DNA of 20,158 nucleotides from Parvibaculum sp036499025 (GCA_036499025.1 DASYEM010000052.1:1-20158), one strand, 5' to 3'; positions 1-8,648 are shown, numbered from the stretch's first letter. Notes: a model not told the origin generated them from the letters alone. A program made the numbers and translations.

Positions 1-779
1 TCTTTGTCGGTCAGCGTCAGGGCAGGGGCGACGGTGATCGAGTCGCCCGTATGCACGCCCATCGGGTCGATGTTCTCGATCGAGCAGATGATGATGCAAT
101 TGTCCGCCGTGTCGCGGACGACTTCCATCTCATATTCCTTCCAGCCGAGGACCGATTCTTCGATCAGCACTTCGGTGGTCGGCGAGGCGTCGAGCCCGCG
201 CTCCACGATCTCGGTGAATTCCTGCTTGTTGTAGGCGATGCCGCCGCCCGTGCCGCCCATCGTGAAGGACGGACGGATGATCGCGGGCAGGCCGACGAAA
301 TCGAGACCCGCCAGCGCCTCTTCCATGTTATGCGCGGCCTTGGAGCGCGGGCTTTCGAGCCCGATCTTGTCCATCGCATTGCGGAACAACAGACGGTCTT
401 CGGCCTTGGCGATGGCGTCGCGCTTCGCGCCGATCATTTCGACGTTGAATTTCTTCAAGACGCCCATGTCGTCGAGCGCCAGCGCCGTGTTCAGCGCCGT
501 CTGTCCGCCCATCGTCGGCAGCAGCGCATCGGGGCGCTCCTTCTCGATGATCTTGGCGACAATCTCCGGCGTGATCGGCTCGATGTATGTCGCATCGGCG
601 AGATCGGGATCGGTCATGATCGTCGCCGGATTGGAGTTCACCAGAATAATCCGGTAGCCCTCTTCCTTCAGCGCCTTGCAAGCCTGCGTGCCCGAATAAT
701 CGAACTCGCACGCCTGCCCGATGATGATCGGACCCGCGCCGATGATGAGGATGCTTTTGATGTCTGTACGTTTGGGCAT
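1..779 (-). CDS. carB: Carbamoyl-phosphate synthase large subunit, N-terminal part (cut by window edge)
   Basis: CarB makes carbamoyl phosphate from bicarbonate, ATP and the ammonia delivered by CarA, in the cytoplasm, for pyrimidine and arginine synthesis. Reading down from the ATG at 779, the first 259 residues are visible and open to the edge. They begin MPKRTDIKSILIIGAGPI and continue through GQACEFDYSGTQA and NSNPATIMTD (pre-ATP-grasp fold), then KAEDR, IRPSFTMGGTGGG and the start of the first ATP-grasp domain. The complete family protein is about 1,070-1,110 residues, so most of the gene lies outside. The Shine-Dalgarno is weak (GGTGAT about 8 bases before ATG). carA lies upstream on the same strand, but 563 bases of repeats and a DUF559 gene separate the two, so cotranscription may be altered. 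The identity is secure. Confidence 0.97.
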   Translation of the reverse strand, partial: MPKRTDIKSILIIGAGPIIIGQACEFDYSGTQACKALKEEGYRIILVNSNPATIMTDPDLADATYIEPITPEIVAKIIEKERPDALLPTMGGQTALNTALALDDMGVLKKFNVEMIGAKRDAIAKAEDRLLFRNAMDKIGLESPRSKAAHNMEEALAGLDFVGLPAIIRPSFTMGGTGGGIAYNKQEFTEIVERGLDASPTTEVLIEESVLGWKEYEMEVVRDTADNCIIICSIENIDPMGVHTGDSITVAPALTLTDK

Positions 780-816
780 TGGCTACTGATCACCGAAGGA
801 GGCGAAGGACTTCGCC

Positions 817-857
817 TTGAAGCCCTCCCCCCTTGAGGGGGAGGGTTGGGTGGGGGG
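817..857 (+). repeat. Palindromic G/C-tract repeat, copy A (left of DUF559 gene)
   Basis: The core is CCCTCCCCCCTTGAGGGGG, an imperfect palindrome followed by a G-rich tail (AGGGTTGGGTGGGGGG). Copies with the same core lie at 1213-1249 (inverted), 1284-1310 (direct), 8574-8629 (with a hairpin insert) and 13893-13917 (degenerate). Repeats of this kind are common in intergenic DNA of Alphaproteobacteria. Together with copy B it brackets the DUF559 gene as an inverted pair. Confidence 0.85.
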
Positions 858-867
858 TATTCTGAGG

Positions 868-1203
868 TTAGGAAGATTCTGCCAGCTTGAGCTGGATGAC
901 TTCGGCGACGCCTTCGATGTTTCCGAGAATCTCGTTGTTCCAGAAACGGAGAACTTTGTAGCCGCGCTCTTCAAGCCACGCGGTGCGTGCCGCGTCGTAA
1001 GCGGCTTGCTCTTCATCATGCTGACCGCCATCGGCTTCGATGATGAGCTTTTGGTCGAGGCAGATGAAGTCGACGATGAATTTGCCGATTGGATGTTGTC
1101 GCCGGAAGCTATGTCCGAGCGTGTTGCGTCTGAGGATCGACCAGAGTTTTCGTTCGGCGTCGGTCTGATCGCGGCGAAGTGCGCGAGCGCGCTCATTTGC
1201 CAT
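868..1203 (-). CDS. DUF559 / Vsr-like endonuclease-domain protein
   Basis: This 111-residue protein has the DUF559 signature, a predicted PD-(D/E)XK, Vsr-like nuclease fold. It shows E17 in AERKLW, FRRQHPIGKFIVDF with D45, then KLIIEADGGQH with E56, D58 and H62, and YKVLRFWNNEI near the C-terminus. The length fits the family (about 110-130). Its biological role is not established, and activity is inferred from the fold only. The start ATG at 1203 is supported by an A/G-rich Shine-Dalgarno (GGGAGGGGGG) about 9 bases upstream, which is itself part of flanking repeat copy B. The gene sits between carA and carB on their strand, closely bracketed by inverted repeat copies. This suggests a small transposable or repeat-borne unit inserted into the carAB operon. 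Confidence 0.88.
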   Translation of the reverse strand: MANERARALRRDQTDAERKLWSILRRNTLGHSFRRQHPIGKFIVDFICLDQKLIIEADGGQHDEEQAAYDAARTAWLEERGYKVLRFWNNEILGNIEGVAEVIQLKLAESS

Positions 1204-1212
1204 GAAGAGGTA

Positions 1213-1249
1213 CCCCCCTCCCTAACCCTCCCCCTCAAGGGGGGAGGGA
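1213..1249 (-). repeat. Palindromic G/C-tract repeat, copy B (right of DUF559 gene, inverted)
   Basis: This is the inverse-orientation copy of the repeat at 817-857: CCCCCCTCCCTAACCCTCC, then CCCTCAAGGGGGGAGGGA. On the minus strand its purine tract lies just before the DUF559 start codon and supplies the ribosome binding site. Confidence 0.85.
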
Positions 1250-1283
1250 ATTGGATCTGGTTGCGGTCGTGCCCCATGACCAT

Positions 1284-1310
1284 AAAGCCCTCCCCCCTTG
1301 AGGGGGAGGT
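1284..1310 (+). repeat. Palindromic G/C-tract repeat, copy C
   Basis: AAAGCCCTCCCCCCTTGAGG followed by GGGAGGT repeats the core of copy A in the same orientation, without the G-rich tail. It lies 33 bases from the carA stop codon, so the carA-carB gap holds three copies. Confidence 0.8.
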
Positions 1311-1342
1311 GAAAGAAAGGATGGTGCTGGCGGTTCCAGCCA

Positions 1343-2500
1343 TCACTTCCCCTCCATCATCTTCACGAACCGCTCGAACAGATAATGGCTGTCTTGCGGT
1401 CCCGGAGACGCTTCGGGGTGGTACTGGACGGAGAAGACCGGCTTGTCCTTCAGGCGCAAGCCCGCATTGGTGCCGTCGAACAACGACACATGCGTCTCTT
1501 CGACATTCGCGGGCAGGCTTTCGCGCGCCACCGTGAAGCCGTGGTTCATCGAGGTGATCTCGACCTTGTTGGTCGTGTAATCCTTCACCGGATGGTTCGC
1601 GCCGTGATGGCCCTGATGCATCTTCTCGGTCGTCGCGCCGAGCGCGATGGCGAGCATCTGGTGGCCCAAGCAGATGCCGAAGACCGGCTTGCCGCTCTCG
1701 ACGAGTTTCCTGATTTCAGGCACTGCGTAAATGCCCGTCGCCGCCGGATCGCCGGGGCCGTTCGAGAGGAACACGCCGTCGGGCTTCATCGCCAGAATGT
1801 CTTCGGCTTTCGTGTCGGCGGGTACGACCGTCACTTCGCAGCCGGCGCTCGTCAGGCAACGCAGGATGTTGCGCTTGATGCCGTAGTCGATGGCGACGAC
1901 CTTGTGCTTTAGCTCATGGCCGGGCTCGTAGCCGCAGCCCCATTTCCATTGCGCTTCGGCCCATGTGTAGGACTGGCCGGTGGTCACGTCCTTGGCAAGG
2001 TCGAGGCCGAGCAGCCCTGGCCAGGCATTGGCCTTGGCGACCAGCGCCGGAATGTCGAACTGCCCATCCGGGTGATGCGCGATGATGCCGTCGGGCATGC
2101 CCTTTTCGCGGATCAGCCGCGTCAGCGCCCGCGTGTCGAGGCCCGATATGCCGATGATGCCGCGGGCGCGCAGCCAGCGATCGAAGTGCTTGGCGGCGCG
2201 ATAGTTCGACGGGTTGGTGATGTTGGCCCTGAGTACGCAGCCGCGCACGCCCGACGAGGCGGCGAGATTGGAGGTCTCGATGTCCTCGTCATTGGCGCCG
2301 ACATTGCCGATATGGGGGAAGGTGAAGGTGATGATCTGCCCGGCATAAGACGGGTCGGTCAGGATTTCCTGATAGCCGGTGATGGCGGTGTTGAAGCAGA
2401 CCTCGCCGGTCGCTTCGCCCGTCGCGCCAAGGCCGAAGCCTTCGATCACGGTGCCGTCTTTCAGGACGAGGAGGGCGGTGGGTTTCTGGTTGTCCGTCAT
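1343..2500 (-). CDS. carA: Carbamoyl-phosphate synthase small subunit (glutaminase)
   Basis: CarA hydrolyses glutamine and passes ammonia through the tunnel to CarB. The 385-residue length is normal. The N-terminal CPSase_sm domain reads TALLVLKDGTVIEGFGLG, FNTAITGYQEILTDPSYAGQ and GLDTRALTRLIR. The C-terminal class I glutamine amidotransferase has the nucleophile Cys in GICLGHQMLAIALGA, then GHHGANHPV and the catalytic His/Glu in QYHPEASPGP. The frame is open 45 codons further upstream, but the ATG at 2500 (MTDNQKPTALL) is chosen because homology begins there and GAGG lies about 8 bases before it. carB follows on the same strand after the DUF559/repeat insert. A candidate sigma-70-type promoter lies at 2687-2715. 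Confidence 0.97.
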   Translation of the reverse strand: MTDNQKPTALLVLKDGTVIEGFGLGATGEATGEVCFNTAITGYQEILTDPSYAGQIITFTFPHIGNVGANDEDIETSNLAASSGVRGCVLRANITNPSNYRAAKHFDRWLRARGIIGISGLDTRALTRLIREKGMPDGIIAHHPDGQFDIPALVAKANAWPGLLGLDLAKDVTTGQSYTWAEAQWKWGCGYEPGHELKHKVVAIDYGIKRNILRCLTSAGCEVTVVPADTKAEDILAMKPDGVFLSNGPGDPAATGIYAVPEIRKLVESGKPVFGICLGHQMLAIALGATTEKMHQGHHGANHPVKDYTTNKVEITSMNHGFTVARESLPANVEETHVSLFDGTNAGLRLKDKPVFSVQYHPEASPGPQDSHYLFERFVKMMEGK

Positions 2501-2686
2501 GGGTGCAGCCTCACGGCGCACACGGATTCCTCCTCGGAACTTTGCGCGGGGCTCACCCAGCGCCGTTCCGTGGCGGCTCTCGTCGTCACCTTCATATTGA
2601 TACTCCAGGGGAGGCCCGCGCCCGCCAGCCAGCATCGGGGCGCATGGCTCCGCTCGGCAGACTCAGTATCCCGTCGAATTTCGCGG

Positions 2687-2715
2687 AAACTAAAGGATGG
2701 GGACGGGCGCGTCAA
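2687..2715 (-). promoter_or_regulatory. Candidate promoter for carA
   Basis: On the minus strand TTGACG (2715-2710) is separated by 17 bases from TAGTTT (2692-2687). The -35 matches consensus at 5 of 6 positions. The -10 keeps the important TA...T bases only. It lies in the divergent carA/yqeY gap (2501-2841), about 190 bases before the carA ATG. The rest of that gap shows no other feature I can support. Confidence 0.35.
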
Positions 2716-2841
2716 GGCAAGGCGCGGTGAAAATATGTGAGTGAATACAGCGCTTTATCGGCAGGGGCGCGGGGCGCGTCAAATTTGCGCGGGACCGCCT
2801 CGTGGTTTAGCTTCGGCGCCGTCAATTGAAGGAGAGTTCCG

Positions 2842-3306
2842 ATGAGCGCCGGGTTACGCGACCAGATCATGCAGGCGATGAAAGATGCGATGAAGTCGGG
2901 CGACAAGCTGCGCCTTTCGACCGTCCGCCTCATGCAATCGGCGATCAAGGACAAGGACATCGCGTCGCGCACCGATGGGCGCAATGACGGCGTTTCCGAC
3001 GCCGACATCCTGGAGGTCTTCACGAAAATGGTGAAGCAGCGCCGCGAAAGCGCCGATCTCTATGAAAAAGGCGGCCGCGCCGATCTCGTGGCGCAGGAAC
3101 GCGGCGAAATCGCCGTCATCGAAGAATTCATGCCCAAGCAGCTCGGCGACGCCGAAACCAAAGCCGCCGTCGAAGCCGTGGTGGTCGAGCTTGGCGCGAC
3201 TTCGGTGAAGGACATGGGCAAGGTCATGGCCGCGCTGAAGACGAAATATGCGGGCCAGATGGATTTCGGCAAAGCCGGCGGCGTCGTGAAGGGGTTGTTG
3301 GGATAG
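2842..3306 (+). CDS. yqeY: GatB/YqeY-domain protein
   Basis: This 154-residue protein belongs to the stand-alone YqeY family, related to the C-terminal tRNA-binding domain of GatB, the Asp/Glu-tRNA amidotransferase subunit. The cellular role of YqeY is not firmly known. Family features seen are LRDQIMQAMKDAMKSGDKLRLSTVRLM, the mid segment VSDADILEVFTKMVKQR, EIAVIEEFMPKQL, and the C-terminal KDMGKVMAALK with MDFGKAGGVVKGLL. Full length is normal. The ATG at 2842 is preceded by AAGGAGAG about 7 bases upstream. The gene is divergent from carA. In many Alphaproteobacteria it lies directly before dnaG and rpoD; here a minus-strand brnTA module and repeats separate it from dnaG. Confidence 0.95.
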   Translation: MSAGLRDQIMQAMKDAMKSGDKLRLSTVRLMQSAIKDKDIASRTDGRNDGVSDADILEVFTKMVKQRRESADLYEKGGRADLVAQERGEIAVIEEFMPKQLGDAETKAAVEAVVVELGATSVKDMGKVMAALKTKYAGQMDFGKAGGVVKGLLG

Positions 3307-3324
3307 GAGGGCTCCCGACTCCCT

Positions 3325-3364
3325 AAAAAAGCTCTTCATCGCTCGATTTGATAGGGCGATGAAG
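3325..3364 (-). terminator. Intrinsic terminator reading on the minus strand (for brnTA)
   Basis: A 9-bp perfect stem, CTTCATCGC (3334-3342) and GCGATGAAG (3356-3364), encloses a 13-base loop. On the minus strand it is followed after AGC by six T (A-run at 3325-3330). That polarity fits transcripts arriving from brnTA. On the plus strand there is no T-tract, so it is not a good terminator for yqeY. Confidence 0.6.
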
Positions 3365-3402
3365 ATGCCGATGCGTGACACGGCGTTCGATAAAAATTCA
3401 GC

Positions 3403-3487
3403 GTCGTCCCGGGACTTGTTCCCGGGACCCATCTTTCCTCACCCATCGCCGATAGTGTTGGATCCCGGGAACAAGTCCCGGGATGAC
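3403..3487. repeat. Paired inverted REP-like elements
   Basis: Two 29-base arms, 3403-3431 and 3459-3487, are inverted copies of each other, matching at 27 of 29 positions across a 27-base spacer. Each arm is also a hairpin of TCCCGGGA, a five-base loop (CTTGT or ACAAG) and TCCCGGGA. Each ends outward in a TGAC-like tail. The pair could form a large cruciform, resembling bacterial interspersed REP pairs. Confidence 0.85.
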
Positions 3488-3530
3488 ATCGCTGGTTGTC
3501 GCGAGGCGTGAGGCATTATCTCGATCATCA

Positions 3531-3555
3531 CCGCCCGCACAAGGCGGGGCATGAC
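3531..3555 (+). repeat. Degenerate single REP-like hairpin
   Basis: CCGCC (3531-3535) pairs with GGCGG (3543-3547), followed by GGCATGAC, the same hairpin-plus-ATGAC architecture as the neighbouring pair. It abuts the brnA stop codon. Confidence 0.45.
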
Positions 3556-3557
3556 GG

Positions 3558-3953
3558 TCAGGCCTTCTTGGCCTTCTGGTGCTTCACATAAGTGCGCAGC
3601 ACTTCGTTGATCCGCGTCTGATAGCGCGGACCCGTTTCCCTGAAATACATCAGCACATCTTCATCGAGCCGGATGCTGACGGGCTGCTTGCGCGCGGGAA
3701 TGACTATTTCCCATTCGCCTTCATCAAGCGGGAAATCAGAATCGGGGTCGGCAGCAATCGCTGCCTCGATCTCTTCATCCGCCAGGCTTTTTACACGCTC
3801 CCAATCGGTCTTGCCGGAGCCGAGCTTCTTAATCTCGTCCAGCGAATAGCGAACGATATGCTCGCCGCTCTTCGATGCGGGCGCGGCGGGCCGAGATGAT
3901 GCGGCAGACGCCTTTTTCGCGTTCCGTGTAGATGACTGCGATTTCGACATCAT
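3558..3953 (-). CDS. brnA: BrnA antitoxin (type II toxin-antitoxin)
   Basis: This 131-residue protein has the BrnA family core: TDWERVKSLADEEIEAAI, then PLDEGEWE, and a ribbon-helix-helix-like C-terminus with KQPVSIRLDEDVLMYFRETG, RYQTRINEVLRTYVKHQ. BrnA neutralises the ribonuclease BrnT and, in the studied Brucella system, represses its own operon. The first 40 or so residues are a Ser/Ala/Lys-rich extension not typical of the family core. The ATG at 3953 (or 3950) is preferred because GGAG lies about 7 bases upstream and no later start exists before the conserved region. Consequently the gene overlaps the end of brnT by about 125 bases in another frame. The toxin-first order is normal for BrnTA. 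Confidence 0.9.
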   Translation of the reverse strand: MMSKSQSSTRNAKKASAASSRPAAPASKSGEHIVRYSLDEIKKLGSGKTDWERVKSLADEEIEAAIAADPDSDFPLDEGEWEIVIPARKQPVSIRLDEDVLMYFRETGPRYQTRINEVLRTYVKHQKAKKA

Positions 3954-4149
3954 TCAAAACTCCGACAACGAGAAACCTTATCTCGCCTTGGCGATCCGAT
4001 TGTTTTCGGCACAGCGTCTCGGCAAAGATCGGCAACACATCGACAAAATTAATGCGATGCTTGCCGATATTGATGCGCCGCTTTTTGTCATTCCATTCGA
4101 AATGAACAAACTCGGGGGCGATTTTCTCGAACTGCCATTCCTTACGCAT
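3829..4149 (-). CDS. brnT: BrnT toxin, ribonuclease (DUF497)
   Basis: This is a 106-residue protein of the BrnT/DUF497 family, RelE-like ribonucleases that inhibit translation. Family marks are FEWNDKKRRINIGKHRINFVD, GEIRFLVVGVLND, AVIYTEREKGVCRIISARRA and the C-terminal ERRAYRSL. The frame also allows a TTG one codon earlier (4152), but the ATG at 4149 has GGGAGG at a spacing of 6 bases. brnA follows with a long overlap. A strong promoter at 4232-4260 and a downstream minus-strand terminator at 3325-3364 mark the pair as an independent transcription unit, set opposite to the flanking yqeY and dnaG genes. No key conserved segment appears to be missing, so the toxin is probably functional. Confidence 0.92.
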   Translation of the reverse strand: MRKEWQFEKIAPEFVHFEWNDKKRRINIGKHRINFVDVLPIFAETLCRKQSDRQGEIRFLVVGVLNDVEIAVIYTEREKGVCRIISARRARIEERRAYRSLFAGRD

Positions 4150-4231
4150 CAACGGCCTCCCTTCGCATTTTCATGCTGATCAATGGGTGGCGCGTCATGC
4201 GCTTGGTGATGGACTTTGGTCCAGTGGATGA

Positions 4232-4260
4232 ATTGTATATACAAATGTATTCCATTTCAA
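4232..4260 (-). promoter_or_regulatory. brnTA promoter with overlapping palindromic operator candidate
   Basis: On the minus strand TTGAAA (4260-4255), 17 bases and TACAAT (4237-4232) form a near-consensus sigma-70 promoter, 5 of 6 at each box. The perfect 12-base palindrome TTGTATATACAA (4233-4244) covers the -10 box. That is a sensible place for a ribbon-helix-helix repressor such as BrnA to bind. Promoter strength and operator function are inferred. Confidence 0.7.
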
Positions 4261-4362
4261 GTCATCCACAGGTGCTTAGGTTCTGCCTCCTTCTTTGAGG
4301 CCCGCGCTTGGACTAGAATGAAAGCTTAGCCTCCAAATAGAACGTATCAAGAACAAATAGCC

Positions 4363-6312
4363 ATGAGCTTCCCCAAGTCCTTTCTCGACGAGCTGAAGGC
4401 GCGCATCCGCGTCTCCGACGTCGTTGGGCGGAAGGTGAAGCTCATCCGGCGCGGGCGCGAGTTCGTCGGCCTGTCGCCTTTCACCAACGAGAAAAGCCCA
4501 AGCTTCACCGTCAATGACGACAAGCAGTTCTGGCATTGCTTCTCGAGCGGAGAGCATGGCGACGTCATCAAGTTCATCGAGAAGACCGAAAGCCTCTCCT
4601 TCCTCGAAGCCGTCGAGCGGTTGGCGGGCGAGGCGGGGCTAGAGATGCCGCAGCGCGATCCGCGCAACATCGAGCGCGAGAAGGAAGCCGCCACTCTCGT
4701 CGATGTGATGGAGATGGCCGCCGAATTCTTCCGCCAGAAACTCGCCTCGGGCGCGGGTGCGGAGGCGCGCGCCTATCTCGAACGGCGTGGGCTGAAGCAA
4801 TCCACCATCGAGCGTTTCGGGCTTGGCTATTCGCCGGGTTCTGATCGCGGCGACCGCGTGCAATTGCTGAAACATCTGAAAGCCAAAAGCGTCACCATCG
4901 AGCAAATGGCCGAAGCGGGCCTCATCATTTCCGGCCCCGACATTGCCGAGCCTTATGACCGTTTCCGCAACCGGCTGATGTTTCCGATTGCCGATGCGCG
5001 GGGCCGCACCATCGCTTTCGGCGGGCGCGCGCTCGACGCCGAGCAAAAGGCGAAATATCTCAATTCGCCCGAGACGCCGCTCTTTCACAAGGGCCGTGGC
5101 CTCTACAATCTCCATCAGGCGCGCAAGCCCGCTTACGACGCGGGCACGGTCATCGCCGTCGAAGGCTATATGGACGTCATCGGCATGGCGCAGGGCGGCA
5201 TCGACAATGCGGTCGCGCCACTCGGCACCGCGCTCACCGAAGACCAGATCGGCCTGATGTGGCGCATGGCGCCCGAGCCGATCCTCTGTTTCGACGGCGA
5301 CAAGGCGGGTCTCCGTGCCGCCTTCCGCGCCGTCGAGCGCGTGTTGCCGCTTTTGAAACCCGGCCACTCGCTTCGCTTCGCGCTTCTTCCCGACGGCAAG
5401 GACCCCGACGACCTCGTCCGCGAGGAGGGCGGCGACGCGATGCGCGATGTGCTGGCGCAGGCCCGGCCGCTGTCCGACATGGTCTGGGAGAAGGAAGTCT
5501 CGGCAGGCGCGTGGGACACGCCCGAGCGCCGCGCCGCGCTTGAAGCTCGGATCGAAGAGGTCATCGGCCAGATCGCCGACCCCAAGGTCAAAGCCCATTA
5601 CGCGCAAGACCTCCGGGGCCGCATTTCCCGGCTTTTCGGCCCCAAACAGGGCCGTGGAGGCTTCAATCAGGGGCAGGGAGGCCGGGGAGGCAATACGGGC
5701 GGTTTTCGTCAGCAGCCTTGGAAGCCCGGCCAACGCTTCATGCGCGACCCGCGCCTCATCCCGGTGACGCCGGAACTGCGCCGTTCCGCTTTGGCGCGCA
5801 ATGACGGCGGGGCGGCCCAGAAAATGGAAGGGCTGATGGTCCTGACCATGCTCAACCATCCCGATCTTCTGGATGCCTATTGCGAGGAGTTTTCCCGGCT
5901 TGAAATCAGGACGCCGACCCTTGACAGATTACGCAATGAAATCATAGATATAGCAGCTCTTCATGCGCCCCTTGAAAGGGAGGCGCTGATGAACCATTTG
6001 GTTTCTAGGGATTTGGCGGATATAGCACAGCGTCTGCGGGATGGGGCGGCGGTCACAGGCGACCGGTTCGCATCGGCAGTTGCGTCGCTGGAAGAAGCTG
6101 AAGCCGGCTTTCTTCACACGCTGACGCGGCATCGCCGGACCATTACTCTGGAGGCGGAGCTTCGCGCGGCGGAGCGGGCGCTGGCGGACGAGATGAACGA
6201 GGAGAATTGGGCCCGGCTGCAAGCGATCCATGCGCAAATGCAGATCGAGCGGCCCGACCTCCCCGAGGAAGTGCTGGATGGCCCGGAAGCCGGGCAGAGC
6301 GCGAGATTTTAA
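4363..6312 (+). CDS. dnaG: DNA primase
   Basis: DnaG synthesises RNA primers at the replication fork with DnaB helicase. The 649-residue length is normal. The N-terminal CHC2 region (about 1-95) keeps the fold motifs PSFTVNDDK and HCFSSGEHGD, but three of four zinc ligands are replaced: Ser38 for Cys, Thr41 for His, Ser62 for Cys; only Cys59 remains. The RNA polymerase basic motif is YDRFRNRLMFPIADARGR. The TOPRIM domain has E267 in VEGYMD and D311/D313 in CFDGDKAG. A Gly/Gln/Arg-rich linker at about 427-455 leads to the C-terminal helicase-binding region. The Shine-Dalgarno is poor (no GGAG near the ATG). A TAGAAT box at 4314-4319 could be a -10 but has no good -35. rpoD follows 263 bases downstream. 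Confidence 0.97.
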   Translation: MSFPKSFLDELKARIRVSDVVGRKVKLIRRGREFVGLSPFTNEKSPSFTVNDDKQFWHCFSSGEHGDVIKFIEKTESLSFLEAVERLAGEAGLEMPQRDPRNIEREKEAATLVDVMEMAAEFFRQKLASGAGAEARAYLERRGLKQSTIERFGLGYSPGSDRGDRVQLLKHLKAKSVTIEQMAEAGLIISGPDIAEPYDRFRNRLMFPIADARGRTIAFGGRALDAEQKAKYLNSPETPLFHKGRGLYNLHQARKPAYDAGTVIAVEGYMDVIGMAQGGIDNAVAPLGTALTEDQIGLMWRMAPEPILCFDGDKAGLRAAFRAVERVLPLLKPGHSLRFALLPDGKDPDDLVREEGGDAMRDVLAQARPLSDMVWEKEVSAGAWDTPERRAALEARIEEVIGQIADPKVKAHYAQDLRGRISRLFGPKQGRGGFNQGQGGRGGNTGGFRQQPWKPGQRFMRDPRLIPVTPELRRSALARNDGGAAQKMEGLMVLTMLNHPDLLDAYCEEFSRLEIRTPTLDRLRNEIIDIAALHAPLEREALMNHLVSRDLADIAQRLRDGAAVTGDRFASAVASLEEAEAGFLHTLTRHRRTITLEAELRAAERALADEMNEENWARLQAIHAQMQIERPDLPEEVLDGPEAGQSARF

Positions 6313-6575
6313 AACTGGCGACGCCCTGCGGCGGCGCTTTGGTCGATACGATTAGATACTGGCGAGTTGGGGAACTTAAGCGAGACAGGATGAGATCCGC
6401 GGGGGCGGCCGGAACGAACCGGACGCTGGCGCGGTTTTGTCTATTCGAGCCTTTTTTAACGGCTCGGTGACTAGATAGCGAAGCGCGCGCAAACCATGCG
6501 ATGCCCGCGAAGACTTAAGACAAGGCCGCCGCCATCCGCGCGTGCTTTGCATCCATTCAGACGGAGAGTCCCTCT
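6313..6575. other. dnaG-rpoD intergenic region
   Basis: No gene is visible in these 263 bases. The only structure noted is a 6-bp hairpin, CGAGCC (6446-6451) with GGCTCG (6461-6466), whose loop contains six T. I could not find a convincing -35/-10 pair, although the length suggests that rpoD has its own promoter here. Confidence 0.4.
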
Positions 6576-8564
<1,989 letters not shown>

Positions 8565-8573
8565 TTTCCCCTT

Positions 8574-8629
8574 CACCTCCCCCTTGAGGGGAGGTCAAAA
8601 AATTCCCCTGGAATTTTTTGGGTGGGGGT
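8574..8629 (+). repeat. Palindromic G/C-tract repeat, copy D, with A/T hairpin insert
   Basis: The core CACCTCCCCCTTGAGGGGAG matches the repeats near carA/carB. It is followed by a perfect 10-bp hairpin AAAAAATTCC-CCT-GGAATTTTTT (8597-8619) and the G-rich tail GGGTGGGGGT. It begins 10 bases after the rpoD stop codon, and the T-ending hairpin might assist termination. Confidence 0.8.
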
Positions 8630-8648
8630 CCTTCCTCCCTATACGAAC

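Noticed and set aside
51..836. 261-codon plus-strand open frame
   Set aside because: It is antisense to carB, whose motifs are unambiguous.
783..1346. 187-codon minus-strand open frame across the carA-carB gap
   Set aside because: It translates the G/C-tract repeats (FTSPSRGEGF, PTQPSPSRGEGF) and overlaps the real DUF559 gene in another frame.
1916..2740. 274-codon plus-strand open frame
   Set aside because: It is antisense to carA and runs into the divergent promoter region.
4639..5859. 406-codon open frame antisense to dnaG
   Set aside because: It is the shadow of the primase gene and has no domain or ribosome binding site.
6446..6466. Hairpin CGAGCC...GGCTCG between dnaG and rpoD as a terminator
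   Set aside because: The T-run lies in the loop and not after the stem, so it does not fit an intrinsic terminator.
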